NCBI GenBank assembly: GCA_900549625.1
Contig: URPE01000003.1
Location: 28,740-92,739, forward strand
Origin: an uncultured Mycoplasmatota bacterium
Lineage (GTDB): Bacteria > Bacillota_I > Bacilli_A > RF39 > UBA660
Length of the DNA stretch: 64,000 nucleotides
Reading direction: 5' to 3'
Positions within the stretch are counted from its first letter, which is position 1; each line of letters opens with the position of its first letter. Under the pieces are notes generated by a model. That model worked only from the letters and a program-made list of their open reading frames with translations, was not told where the DNA came from and made no database searches. The translations under genes and the position numbers were made by a program. Below are positions 20,401-28,346 of this stretch, piece by piece.

Positions 20401-20810
20401 TTTTTAAATAAACTTGCATTGGCTTTTACATCTTTAGCATATCCTGACCAAATATGCTTAGCATCTTCTGGATGATTCATAGCATTAGTATACATAGCTG
20501 ATGGAGCATATCTAGCACCTGTTCCATCTGGCTGTTTTGTATTAATATCATACGGATGAGTTCCTACAATTGAGGTTCCAATACCTAGTTTATTTAATGT
20601 ACGAGTAACTAACCCAGTACATGTTCCTACTTCTCCATATCCCCAATCACTATAAGATTGAGCTGTTTCTATTATTTTATCTCCTGATACATTCGATAAA
20701 GCATGTACCTGTGTTACTAACAAATTAGTTGGTATTGAAGTAAGTAACATACCAGTAGTTAGAAACAAACTAAAAATTTTTTTGAATTTCATACCAATTT
20801 TCTTTTTCAC
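17475..20810 (-). CDS. NlpC/P60-like plus Cna-B repeat surface protein
   Basis: A 1,111-residue exported protein. Residues 1-38 form a signal peptide ending at VHA. Residues ~45-205 resemble a cysteine peptidase/amidase (NlpC/P60 or CHAP-like), with candidate catalytic Cys in GTCTGLVTR and His in GSGHVGFIH. After that come several SpaA/Cna-B-type beta-sandwich domains with patterns such as LEGVIFNL and GKYLVYEYEVP, which are often stabilised by internal isopeptide bonds. A C-terminal membrane helix and KKKKRK tail finish the protein. No canonical LPXTG is seen; VQTGY precedes the helix. The start is GTG with an AAAGGAG site. It may combine cell-wall opening with adhesion during conjugation. 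Confidence 0.85.
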   Translation of the reverse strand: MKKKIGMKFKKIFSLFLTTGMLLTSIPTNLLVTQVHALSNVSGDKIIETAQSYSDWGYGEVGTCTGLVTRTLNKLGIGTSIVGTHPYDINTKQPDGTGARYAPSAMYTNAMNHPEDAKHIWSGYAKDVKANASLFKNGDLVIQRPEDKANYTGSGHVGFIHIYGNKISMYGANGYNYGVGDAVLASGITTFGLTNITVNSMDYIHVFRLTEVEPIYETLSSTKSAEEKVEVSFHKTDIESDKPLSGVEVDFYRDGVKFSSAITDANGNAKSTSVVTHSSTSSPKTYVTNWDDLGDAGKNEVNQRGAYHSKIEAQTAADAEAQNSANQKASQTHTYTVIETKTKTKYWLNPENNTVSDKVTGSGSIKVSLSNERVKGTAYLYKEDADVKHAQNEAVIDGALYGLYASENILDPADDSIIYNKGTEITRVRIENGMAQVDNLYLGDYEWRELTAGEGYSVDKTVHKFTLDYANQETKTVINKTTSKENVIVGDFELEKIITSGDESEIVEKEKDAEFLVVAKKYVDKYGSIEEAWNHRDEFTEKEYDKLVTSDKGYAKTRKLAYGTFIVKQVKGKVDTDMIKNTWEFKVARENQDTVKYIINNRNFTSYVKLVKRDKDTNKLITMSNTTFKIKNAETGEYLKQKVADKTYDTWKTSDKGFFQLPLEVKAGNWILEEIESPDFYLINSDGQNFKVTNSNIVEVDDDGDPILTVTMYDKAVKGQIKIEKKGEVLTGVEKDKNGNTKFIYEEKCLAGMTVNIQADEDIIDPADGSIIYKKGEIVDKVTTTCNNDALSKELPLGKYLVYEYEVPKGMIIDTNKYKINLEFKDNVTPIILKTLSITNKRQKVEVNLTKLDAETNMTLEGVIFNLTATKDILSYDGKILVHAGEKIETGTTDNKGKYVFNADLPLSYDDETYFEISEEKELNGYYKNEEKLSVDTKYKGKNIEKISNSEKIYNKAIKNYILINKVDDKTLENIVSKDFSFKLCKDEKCNEVIGTYNANTENGTALIPIKYGHWFIREESAPIGYSISSEIVRVTLNDEGLFVNDNLVETDEDLTYSIKYQNTLLPAVKIDKGVQTGYEANKTLYLIIGGVSLIGVITLTRSIIKKKKRK

Positions 20811-21023
20811 AATATTCTCCTTTCATCAAAAAATGGTACTACTAAATTTTAAGGAATAGCTCTCATCTCCTTTCTTTATAAGAAAAAAAGAGAAAAAAAG
20901 GCATAAAAAAACAGACATTCAAATATGTCTGAATATACTCACCTTACATTTTCTCCATAATACCATTATAGCATGATTTTATAGGACAGTCAACGGACAT
21001 TTTTAAAATAAGTAGAATAATTT
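20811..21023. other. Intergenic gap with terminator, no gene
   Basis: About 210 bp without a credible reading frame. It contains the leftward terminator at 20903-20932 and the untranslated leader of the surface-protein gene, including its ribosome site. Confidence 0.5.
20903..20932 (-). terminator. Rho-independent terminator
   Basis: On the minus strand a hairpin with arms CAGACA and TGTCTG is followed by a run of seven T. It lies downstream of the gene at 21024-21251 and separates that transcript from the surface-protein gene starting at 20810. Confidence 0.75.
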
Positions 21024-21251
21024 TTAAATAATTTGAATTCTATCCAGCGATTCCATTAAACTAACATTATATACTTCAAAATTCGAAAACGCCTCATCTA
21101 AAGAATTGTAAGATAATTTTCTATTAGAATATAAAATTGCATATATTATTACCTTATCATTTATTTCTTCTATGATATATTCTAAACTATATAATTTAAA
21201 CTTTAAAACTTTTAATTCATTAAATTTTTGTTTTATACTTTCATAATCCAT
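21024..21251 (-). CDS. Small hypothetical protein (75 aa)
   Basis: A short, unrecognised soluble protein with a predicted alpha/beta pattern and no known motif. An ATG at 21251 follows GGGTGAT; longer in-frame starts at 21263 or 21278 lack a ribosome site. It directly follows the acetyltransferase gene and ends shortly before a terminator, so the two likely form a two-gene unit. Confidence 0.5.
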   Translation of the reverse strand: MDYESIKQKFNELKVLKFKLYSLEYIIEEINDKVIIYAILYSNRKLSYNSLDEAFSNFEVYNVSLMESLDRIQII

Positions 21252-21280
21252 ACAATCACCCATAATATAAAATAACAAAA

Positions 21281-21817
21281 TTAATTATTATCTAACTTCT
21301 TCAATAATATGTGTCTTTTAATATTTTCATCTTTTTTATAAAATGTTTTTATTTCAAATCCCATATCTTGTAAATTCTTTAAGCTAAATTCATTTCCAAA
21401 AGTAACCTCTGCTACTATATTAAAAATTCCTTTCTTCTTAGCTTGAAGTTCTAAATAATTCACTAACATTTTTTGTAATCCGTTTCCCCTATATTCTGGT
21501 AAAACTATAACCCCATCAATATCTGCACATTTTCCTGTTATATCTGGAATAAAGTTTTTAATTTGTTCCATTCTATCTGATACTGATAAAAATATCCAAG
21601 CAATCATTTTTTTATTATAAAATGCACCATATATTTCACCATCTTTATCAGGATTATTCACAATTCTTAAATAGCTTTCTTCTTTAAATGGTAAAAAATA
21701 TCCTTTTTCACTTTCTTTAAAATTATCAATTACTACTTCTTGAATATTATAAATATCTTTAACATCATTACTATCACAAATTCTAATCTCAACTTTATTT
21801 AAGTCTATTTTAAACAT
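21281..21817 (-). CDS. GNAT-family N-acetyltransferase
   Basis: This 178-residue protein has the GNAT fold. Residues near 105-120 carry the acetyl-CoA-binding motif VLPEYRGNGLQKML, and the C-terminal NEFSLKNLQDMGF segment matches the conserved motif B region. The acceptor substrate cannot be predicted. The gene has a strong GGAGG site and its own leader after a terminator at about 21.93 kb, so it is independent of the invertible-promoter unit next to it. Confidence 0.85.
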   Translation of the reverse strand: MFKIDLNKVEIRICDSNDVKDIYNIQEVVIDNFKESEKGYFLPFKEESYLRIVNNPDKDGEIYGAFYNKKMIAWIFLSVSDRMEQIKNFIPDITGKCADIDGVIVLPEYRGNGLQKMLVNYLELQAKKKGIFNIVAEVTFGNEFSLKNLQDMGFEIKTFYKKDENIKRHILLKKLDNN

Positions 21818-21910
21818 AACCTTCCTCCATATTACACAATAAATAATTAAATAAATCTAAAAATATTGTACCACAAAAAAAGAAAATATTTATTATTCAT
21901 ATTCAAATAC

Positions 21911-21946
21911 AACAAAAAAAGTAGTATATTATAAAACTACTTCTTT
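21911..21946 (-). terminator. Rho-independent terminator ending the inverton-1 unit
   Basis: On the minus strand arms AAGTAGT and ACTACTT are followed by a T-run. It overlaps the stop of the 383-aa gene, so transcription from invertible promoter 1 would end here. Confidence 0.7.
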
Positions 21947-23088
21947 CTTATAGATAAAACAGCAGGATTTACTGTTCCTTTTTCATCAGCATCTTCGATT
22001 CCATATTTTTTATTCCAATGTTTTCTATATTCTTCACCTTGTTTTGAAAAATGTGATAATGCGTTTGCTGTAGCACCAGCCATAAAACCACTTAATCCTA
22101 ACTCTTCATCATAAACTTGTTGTTCTGCTTCTTCAAAAGAAATACCTTCTTCCATTTTTTTCATCATAGATATAGTTGCTTTTACAACAAATACTGAATA
22201 ACCATCATTACTATTATTATCAGCAAATTGTAACCACTCTTCTGCTGTTTCTGGCTTAACTAATGTTAATCCTTCCCTCATTAAAGTATATTTCATTTTT
22301 TTAGCCTCAGCATCCCCTTTTTCTTTTGCTTCAGCCCATGCTTTATCTTGTTGTTCTTTTTCAGCTTGTTCAGCATCTACTATTCTATCACCAAATATTA
22401 ATCTTTTAGAAGCAAATATATCTTCAGCTTTTCTTCTATCATATTCAGGTTCAATAAATGGATTTGAATATAATACCTCACCATCTTTTGAAGTTATATC
22501 AGAAATTGCAGCTCCATATCCAACAAATGGTATACCACTATATCCAATTTCTACATTTATAAAATCAGTTACATTCTTTAATTCAGCTGTTTCTTCTTGC
22601 TTAACACCATACCACCATCCTGTGTATGATACATCTTCTCCAATATGTTCTCTTAATTTTTCAAACATAGCTTTTGCTTTTGACTCTTTGTCTTGTTCTT
22701 TTTGAGCTATAAGTTCATCAAAAGTCATATCTCCTTCTTGCATTGGTAAAAATGATCCTGCTTGAGTATGACAAACATATTGATAACCATTTCCTTCCAT
22801 GTTACTAATTAGTATTCTATAATCTGGATTATTTCCATACTGTGCTTTAACTTCATCTAAACTTAATCTCTTACCATAATAAATCCATTTTGAAAAATTT
22901 GATTTTTCTCCATCAAAACTTTTTTCACCATCTACAACAAATTCTTTGTCATAAAAACGAAAGCCTTGCATTTTACCATCATTTTCAATTTTCATTGGAT
23001 CTCTTTCTTCAACTTCTGAAATTGAAGATTCACTAAATAATACTCCTCTGTAAATTTTTTCAACATAACTTTTCTTTACTTTTTCCAT
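21937..23088 (-). CDS. Unknown 383-aa protein under invertible promoter 1
   Basis: A soluble protein that I cannot assign to a named family. Residues ~35-130 form a conserved-looking domain (GFRFYDKEFVV, NFSKWIYYGKRLSLDEV, DYRILISNMEGNGYQYVCHTQAGSFLPM, DMTFDELIAQ) whose style recalls proteins of large phages; that is an impression, not a search result. Residues ~225-265 are a charged helix. The C-terminal half is helical with a Gly/Ala-rich segment (GLSGFMAGATANALSHF). The ATG follows GGGGG at ideal spacing. The only promoter in the leader currently points away from the gene, so it is predicted OFF in this assembly. Confidence 0.75.
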   Translation of the reverse strand: MEKVKKSYVEKIYRGVLFSESSISEVEERDPMKIENDGKMQGFRFYDKEFVVDGEKSFDGEKSNFSKWIYYGKRLSLDEVKAQYGNNPDYRILISNMEGNGYQYVCHTQAGSFLPMQEGDMTFDELIAQKEQDKESKAKAMFEKLREHIGEDVSYTGWWYGVKQEETAELKNVTDFINVEIGYSGIPFVGYGAAISDITSKDGEVLYSNPFIEPEYDRRKAEDIFASKRLIFGDRIVDAEQAEKEQQDKAWAEAKEKGDAEAKKMKYTLMREGLTLVKPETAEEWLQFADNNSNDGYSVFVVKATISMMKKMEEGISFEEAEQQVYDEELGLSGFMAGATANALSHFSKQGEEYRKHWNKKYGIEDADEKGTVNPAVLSIRKK

Positions 23089-23112
23089 ATCAATATTTCC
23101 CCCTTTTGCAGT

Positions 23113-23288
23113 CGCAAAGTGTAATACTATAAGAAAAAGTAATATCTATTTGCTATTTCATTAGTATTTTAATATTGTTTTTTTAATATGATTAAAAAAC
23201 ATATATGGTCAAATTTGACAATTGCTCATTTTTATGTTAGAATACAAGCCATATCAAGCAGAAAATCTCAAAGTATTACACTTTGAGA
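23113..23288. promoter_or_regulatory. Invertible promoter cassette 1 (OFF)
   Basis: Left site at 23116-23128 is AAAGT-GTAAT-ACT; right site at 23266-23288 is a near-perfect palindrome TCTCAAAGT-ATTAC-ACTTTGAGA. The 5-bp spacers are reverse complements, so recombination between the sites would invert the ~159 bp between them. Inside lies a strong sigma-A promoter on the plus strand (TTGACA at 23215-23220, 17-bp gap, TAGAAT at 23238-23243). It faces right, away from the gene starting at 23088. Inversion would point it at that gene. Confidence 0.85.
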
Positions 23289-23290
23289 TT

Positions 23291-24178
23291 TTATTTTTGC
23301 AATTTTTTTATGTGCTCTAATTCAACCTTTTCACCTGTAAATTTGTTAATATAATCAAACATAGAATTTGCATCATCAATAATATCATATCCTTGCACAC
23401 CCATTTCTTCAGGGCGACAAATTACAATATCATTTTCAGCAAGAGAAATTACTTTTCTAATTGTATAGTCATCACAGGTTCTACCATAGCCACTTGTCCA
23501 AGCACTAGTTATATCTGGAGTCTGTTCCATTAATCTAAATACTAATCTTCTAAAAAATGATGGATGAGAAAACGGAAAAAACAATTTTTGTATATTAAGC
23601 CTTTCTCCACTCTTTTTTAGATTCAATTTAACATAATGTATTTGATTATATTCACTAGACATAGTAAAAACATTTAATCCTACACTAAATCCCATATTCT
23701 CTAAAATTTCAACAATACTTAATGTGATCGCACCACGATTAAAAATTTCGTTTGATGATGCCATTGCCAAATTAGCTGCATTAAAGTATATATCTATATG
23801 TTGGCGTTTTGGATATTGTCTATTTAACATAGAAAGTGGGTTACCTTCTAAATATGCTTTAACATCTGGAGCATAACCGACATAAAAATTATATTGTTTG
23901 CTTTTTTTTCTAGATAATTTTATATACTTTTCTAAGGTATTTTTTAATTCAACAAGTTTCTCAAAATTGTCATGATAACCATACTTACACAATTCCTTTG
24001 CTTCTTCTAAAGATTGTGTTTTACAAAAATCATAATCTCCTGTTTCACTTGATAAATTTCTATATCCCCATACTCCACTATTTATTGGTGCATTCTCAAT
24101 ATAATCAAGAAATTCTGCTATGGAATCAAAATCATATTCCATAATATCATAATCATCTTTTTTATAATACTTATACAT
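23291..24178 (-). CDS. CobT/VWA-like protein partner of the AAA ATPase
   Basis: A 295-residue protein encoded 1 bp after the AAA ATPase. Near residues 35-65 it has a Gly/Trp-containing start (SGVWGYRNLSSETGDYDFCKTQSLEEAKEL). The central part (IDIYFNAANLAMASSNEIFNRGAITLSIVEILENMGFSV) resembles the degenerate VWA-like domain that pairs with CobS-type ATPases in phages. Metal-binding residues of a classic MIDAS motif are not obvious. It would be cotranscribed from invertible promoter 2. The VWA-like assignment is from memory of the family pattern and should be treated as moderate. Confidence 0.6.
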   Translation of the reverse strand: MYKYYKKDDYDIMEYDFDSIAEFLDYIENAPINSGVWGYRNLSSETGDYDFCKTQSLEEAKELCKYGYHDNFEKLVELKNTLEKYIKLSRKKSKQYNFYVGYAPDVKAYLEGNPLSMLNRQYPKRQHIDIYFNAANLAMASSNEIFNRGAITLSIVEILENMGFSVGLNVFTMSSEYNQIHYVKLNLKKSGERLNIQKLFFPFSHPSFFRRLVFRLMEQTPDITSAWTSGYGRTCDDYTIRKVISLAENDIVICRPEEMGVQGYDIIDDANSMFDYINKFTGEKVELEHIKKLQK

Positions 24179-24179
24179 A

Positions 24180-25925
24180 TTATCTACTCAATCTTAAACG
24201 CTTAATACCATCATAGTATTTATTGTCAGAACTTATATTTTGCATATTACCAATTATTGTATTCACATCATCTTGTCCCAAATTTTTTACAACATTAGAT
24301 GTTAATGTATCATTAACAGGTATTCCGTTTATTTCTTTCTTATATACTTTGCCAATACCACGAGTGGAAACAATGTGAGGTATTTTTGATTGATATACTG
24401 CATTTCTAAATGCCCACATAAATTGTAAAACTTCATCATTTGGATATAACGCTTTTTCTAAATTTGTATCATAATCAAAGAATATGTTATCAAATCTATC
24501 TAGTGTTGCTCCATCTAGTGCATTTCTTCCTACATATTGTAAGTCTGCACCTTTTCCCCATGTATTTGCTGCTGCAATTATTCTAAAATCAGGATGCCTA
24601 TCAATTGTTTCGTGTGGAAAAGCCATATATCCATTAGCAAGTGCTGAATTTATAACAATAAGTGCTGAGGGATCAGAATTATCTATTTCATCTAAGAAGA
24701 ATATTCCACCATTTTTAAATGCTTTATAAAATTCTGTATCTCTATAATTACCACCTGCGTCTATAAAGCCAGTTAATTTAAACTCATTTGAAGCATTATT
24801 GGTATAATACATATGTTGTCCCAAAGCGTCAGCCACTTGTGATATAGCAACATTTTTACCACTTCCTGCTGGACCAATTAACATAATCGGTTCATCTAAT
24901 TGTACCTGTGATAAAATTTGCTCAAATTTTTCATGATAGAATCCACCTTTAGTTTGTCCTAATACAGTATCTTTTAATTTAATAATATGAACAACTGGTA
25001 CATCTATTCTACTGGCATATTCTGAAAGTTTTTCGTCAAATAATTCATTTAATTTATCAGTTATTTCATGTTCTAGACTAAATTCTTGAAGTGTATTCTT
25101 AATTATTTGCAATATTTGTTTCCTTGTTTCAGTATCTAACTCATTCAAAATAAAACTACTTACTTTTTGTTGTGGATCTCCAGAAGATAGATATTCTTCA
25201 ATATTTTCTTCTATTTTAGTTCTTATAGCTTCATCTGTAACTTGAACTAATAATGCATTTAATCCATCAATTATTGAATCAGCATTTTGTTTTGTTTTTT
25301 TAATTAATACTGGATCTTTTCCTTTTTCTACTTTATCACCATCAATTGTGAAAAGTTCTCCATTTTTCATATATGTGTTTTCATCCATTTCATGAACTTC
25401 TTCACAAAATTGTTGTAAAATATCTGCATCATTTGAAAACATTATTTCGTTATTTCTTTTTGTATATCCATAATATAAATGAGTATATTTACTATTAGGT
25501 TCTGTTACACCTGCAATAATGTCTTCACTATTATTGTCATATATAACTGAACAAAAGTGCATATATTGACTCAATTTTTTAAACATATTTTCTCTGCTAT
25601 CAGCATATAAACAGTTGGTAATTCTTTGATACCTATCAGAATCATCAATACCATATTTTGAAAAATTTCTACATGCTCTTTCTACTTCATTTTGATTATA
25701 TCCATTTACTGATAAAATTCCAGTCCTTGAATCATAATGTGGATCTCTATCTTCTACATAATTATCATAAATTATTTTAGCAAAAATTAAATCATTAGCA
25801 GTTTTATATTTTACCGTATAATTACTTGGGCAAATTCTATCTAATGCTCTATAAATATCATTTTCTTCATATTCCTTTCCTTTATAGGCAATAAAAATTT
25901 GTCCACTTTTTTCTGTATTTTCCAT
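24180..25925 (-). CDS. MoxR/CobS-like AAA+ ATPase under invertible promoter 2
   Basis: This 581-residue protein has an N-terminal ~300-residue region of unknown role. The C-terminal dynein-like AAA+ domain has Walker A GPAGSGKNVAI near residue 355, Walker B GIFFLDEID near residue 405, a sensor-1-type IIAAANTWG near residue 440 and an arginine-finger-type DRFDN near residue 465. MoxR/CobS ATPases remodel partner proteins together with a VWA protein; the next gene is a plausible partner. The ATG has a GGGGG ribosome site. Its promoter currently faces away, so the operon is predicted OFF. Confidence 0.85.
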   Translation of the reverse strand: MENTEKSGQIFIAYKGKEYEENDIYRALDRICPSNYTVKYKTANDLIFAKIIYDNYVEDRDPHYDSRTGILSVNGYNQNEVERACRNFSKYGIDDSDRYQRITNCLYADSRENMFKKLSQYMHFCSVIYDNNSEDIIAGVTEPNSKYTHLYYGYTKRNNEIMFSNDADILQQFCEEVHEMDENTYMKNGELFTIDGDKVEKGKDPVLIKKTKQNADSIIDGLNALLVQVTDEAIRTKIEENIEEYLSSGDPQQKVSSFILNELDTETRKQILQIIKNTLQEFSLEHEITDKLNELFDEKLSEYASRIDVPVVHIIKLKDTVLGQTKGGFYHEKFEQILSQVQLDEPIMLIGPAGSGKNVAISQVADALGQHMYYTNNASNEFKLTGFIDAGGNYRDTEFYKAFKNGGIFFLDEIDNSDPSALIVINSALANGYMAFPHETIDRHPDFRIIAAANTWGKGADLQYVGRNALDGATLDRFDNIFFDYDTNLEKALYPNDEVLQFMWAFRNAVYQSKIPHIVSTRGIGKVYKKEINGIPVNDTLTSNVVKNLGQDDVNTIIGNMQNISSDNKYYDGIKRLRLSR

Positions 25926-25941
25926 ATTTTCCCCCTAACAA

Positions 25942-26107
25942 TCTCAAAGTATGATACTTAAAGAAAATCTTTAGAAACATAGACTTTATATATTAAGAAA
26001 ATATATATGACCAAAAACTTTAACCTTTGAGAATTATTGACAAATAAAAAAAATATGGTATTATATATTGCAGTCAAAAAAAGTCCCAAAGTATCATACT
26101 TTAAGAC
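25942..26107. promoter_or_regulatory. Invertible promoter cassette 2 (OFF)
   Basis: Left site 25942-25964 is TCTCAAAGT-ATGAT-ACTTAAAGA; right site 26085-26107 has AAAGT-ATCAT-ACTTT in a longer palindrome. The spacers ATGAT and ATCAT are reverse complements. The segment between crossovers is ~147 bp. The internal promoter is on the plus strand (TTGACA 26037-26042, TATTAT 26059-26064, 16-bp gap) and faces away from the ATPase gene. Confidence 0.83.
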
Positions 26108-26120
26108 TTTCTTTTTTTAA

Positions 26121-26582
26121 TTAAATTGATCTTTTATAACTTTTTTCTTGTTCCATTTTTTCATGAATTTTTGGAGCAACAACTTCCTTATTAGCTCTAA
26201 TATACTCATCCCAGTTTTTGTGAGTTGGTCCAAATTCTTCTTCATAAGAAGGAACTCCCTCAACTTTAACTGAATCATCTAAAAATGGTATTGCATAACA
26301 TAATCCTAAATTTCCTTGAATTTCTTCCTGAGTATAAGCACCACATCTTAATGCCATTAATGTTCTGTTATACTTTCCCATATCCTTATTGCTACAATCA
26401 CTATATAGCATCCAAATTTTTCCACTTCTAATATCCAAAGAATCAAGTAGTAAAATATCTAATAATCCTTTTGGATTTTGTAACATTTGCATTAAAACTG
26501 TTAACGCACCTGGATTTCCTTCAGACATGACCATCATCATATCCATCATATTCATATCTCCTGTTATCTTTTCATTTCCCAT
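26121..26582 (-). CDS. Unknown 153-aa protein under invertible promoter 3
   Basis: An unrecognised soluble protein. The N-terminus is Met-rich and helical, followed by SEGNPGALTVLMQMLQNP, an LLLLDSLDIRSGKIWMLYSDCSNKDM stretch and EEIQGNLGLCYAIPFLDD. The arrangement again recalls conserved proteins of large phages, without a known function. The ATG follows AAAGGGGG. It is a one-gene unit: its stop is 14 bp from the recombination site of cassette 2. Its promoter faces away in this assembly (predicted OFF). Confidence 0.7.
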   Translation of the reverse strand: MGNEKITGDMNMMDMMMVMSEGNPGALTVLMQMLQNPKGLLDILLLDSLDIRSGKIWMLYSDCSNKDMGKYNRTLMALRCGAYTQEEIQGNLGLCYAIPFLDDSVKVEGVPSYEEEFGPTHKNWDEYIRANKEVVAPKIHEKMEQEKSYKRSI

Positions 26583-26602
26583 CTATAATTCCCCCTTTAA
26601 CT

Positions 26603-26779
26603 ATCTTAAAGTTAAAAACTAAAAGAATTATAAAGAAATAGTTCTATTTTATTAAATATACATAAAAAAAGAATATAAGAGGTTTATATTCTTTTTTGGT
26701 CAAATTTGACAATTGCTCATTTTTATGCTAGAATACAGCACATATCAACGAGTTATCTCAAAGTTTTTAACTTTGAGAT
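26603..26779. promoter_or_regulatory. Invertible promoter cassette 3 (OFF)
   Basis: Left site has AAAGT-TAAAA-ACT (26608-26620); right site 26756-26779 is ATCTCAAAGT-TTTTA-ACTTTGAGAT. The spacers TAAAA and TTTTA are reverse complements; the inverting segment is ~157 bp. The plus-strand promoter (TTGACA 26706-26711, 17 bp, TAGAAT 26729-26734) faces away from the gene at 26582. A perfect bidirectional terminator hairpin (26668-26697) lies behind the promoter inside the cassette. Confidence 0.85.
26668..26697. terminator. Bidirectional terminator inside cassette 3
   Basis: Arms AAGAATATAA and TTTATATTCTT around GAGG, with an A-run before and a T-run after, so it works on both strands. It moves with the invertible segment. 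In the ON orientation it would insulate the promoter from upstream transcription; in the OFF orientation it lies between the promoter and the gene. Confidence 0.75.
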
Positions 26780-26783
26780 TTTT

Positions 26784-28139
26784 TTATCTTCCATATCTTT
26801 TATTAAATTTTTCTATCTGTGATAATGGTCTATTAGTCTTTCTTAAAACTTTTTCTGAATCTGTATTTTGTTCCAAACCTTGTCTATAAGTTTCAACATT
26901 TCTTATTTCATCATAACTAACAGTTCTTCCACTTAATAAATCAAATATTGATTCTCCTAATACGACATCTTGTTCTCCGAAATATAAATGTTTTATTACC
27001 GAATTTGCTATATAGCCTTTAGAAAAATAGACATCTAATTCTAAAGCTGTAGGCATTGGTTGATTTATATTTGATAGTGTTGGAATAGTAATATTCAAAG
27101 AATTATTTTTTATTTCTGTTGAATATTTATGTGAATGACCATGTAATATTATTGGTGCTGTTGTTTGACGCATTCCACCAGCTTCAATATGATGATACAA
27201 ATGAATTTTGTCATTTTTCAAATTAATTCCAGTATTGTTATAGCCCCCAATAACAATATCGTGTCTAAAATTATTACACATTTCTATTATATCCAAAGAG
27301 GCTGTGTTAAAGGCACTTATATCATGATCTCCAGCAACACTAAATGTTAAAATACTTTTATCTTGAGGATAATTTTTTATAAAATACTCTATTTGTTCAT
27401 ATAAATCAGATATTTTTTGTGTTCCTCTAGTAAATGTTCCATCTATAAGATCTCCACCACACAAAATAATATTTATACCATTCTTTATACAATAATTATA
27501 AGCACGATCTATAAGATCAATTCTTTCTAATTCATTTCCAAAATGTAAATCTGATATTAATAAAAATTTCATACTATTTTCATTTGTATCAGTAATAATA
27601 GTTCTATCTTGTTTAGCATCCATATAATTTTTTAAATCTTGCATTGTTGAAACATTACTATACTTTATAGAACCATCAGAATAATATTTTCTACTATGTC
27701 GTATACCTCTATTTTTTAATTTTAATAATTCATCATATAATTGGCTAGATGAAATATTAAGACTCTCACATATTTCCCTATTATTTTTTCCTACTTTCAA
27801 TAATTGCAATAATTGAGCCGAATAATCAACAACTTCTATTTCTGGTTTTTGTTGTACCAATCTATTATCTTGTTCTACTGACTTAGGCAAATCTACTGAA
27901 TCAGTATTCTCAGAATCTTTAGAAAGTAATCTTTTCATCTTAGGAACTATAGTTCCATAATACTTTTCACTATTTTCCTTACTCCAATTCTTTTGTGGTG
28001 ATGGATTATGTAAATCATTTCCAAATCTGGATCTGATAATTAACTTTTCATCAATAGACAATCCATATATCATATCATCAATTTGCTTTTCAGTATAATC
28101 ACTAAAATATTCATATACTGTTTGTAATTTTCTTCCCAT
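26784..28139 (-). CDS. Calcineurin-like metallophosphoesterase with HTH, under invertible promoter 4
   Basis: A 451-residue protein. Residues 15-50 form a helical YTEKQIDDMIYGLSIDEK...RFGNDLHNP module. Residues ~115-135 look like a helix-turn-helix (ICESLNISSSQLYDEL). Residues ~190-360 are a metallophosphoesterase with all metal-ligand motifs: SDLHFG, GGDLIDG, AGDHD (the GNHD position) and HGHSH. The substrate could be a nucleotide, nucleic-acid end or phosphoprotein. The C-terminus (~60 residues) is charged. The ATG has a GGGGG site; the cassette promoter faces away, so it is predicted OFF. Confidence 0.85.
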   Translation of the reverse strand: MGRKLQTVYEYFSDYTEKQIDDMIYGLSIDEKLIIRSRFGNDLHNPSPQKNWSKENSEKYYGTIVPKMKRLLSKDSENTDSVDLPKSVEQDNRLVQQKPEIEVVDYSAQLLQLLKVGKNNREICESLNISSSQLYDELLKLKNRGIRHSRKYYSDGSIKYSNVSTMQDLKNYMDAKQDRTIITDTNENSMKFLLISDLHFGNELERIDLIDRAYNYCIKNGINIILCGGDLIDGTFTRGTQKISDLYEQIEYFIKNYPQDKSILTFSVAGDHDISAFNTASLDIIEMCNNFRHDIVIGGYNNTGINLKNDKIHLYHHIEAGGMRQTTAPIILHGHSHKYSTEIKNNSLNITIPTLSNINQPMPTALELDVYFSKGYIANSVIKHLYFGEQDVVLGESIFDLLSGRTVSYDEIRNVETYRQGLEQNTDSEKVLRKTNRPLSQIEKFNKRYGR

Positions 28140-28158
28140 AATAACCCCCTTCGAATGT

Positions 28159-28334
28159 TTCTTAAAGTTTAAAACTAAATGAAATATTAGAATTTGGGTT
28201 TTATTATCGAAGTTTTATACTATATTTTTTCAATTATATATTGTTCCAATTTTGTCAGATTTGACAAAATTATACTTATATGATAGTATATACGCTATGT
28301 TTACGGATGAATCTCAAAGTTTTAAACTTTGAGA
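28159..28334. promoter_or_regulatory. Invertible promoter cassette 4 (OFF)
   Basis: Left site AAAGT-TTAAA-ACT (28164-28176); right site 28311-28334 is ATCTCAAAGT-TTTAA-ACTTTGAGA. The spacers are reverse complements and the inverting segment is ~157 bp. The plus-strand promoter (TTGACA 28261-28266, 17 bp, TAGTAT 28284-28289) faces away from the phosphoesterase gene. Confidence 0.83.
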
Positions 28335-28346
28335 AAAAAATAAATC

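Noticed and set aside
23266..28334. The right-hand palindromes as plain intrinsic terminators or RNA attenuators that pair with the leaders
   Set aside because: The leader and right site are complementary, but the spacers invert as recombination overlaps do and the promoters lie between them facing either way. Inversion explains all five loci better; a terminator role may be secondary.
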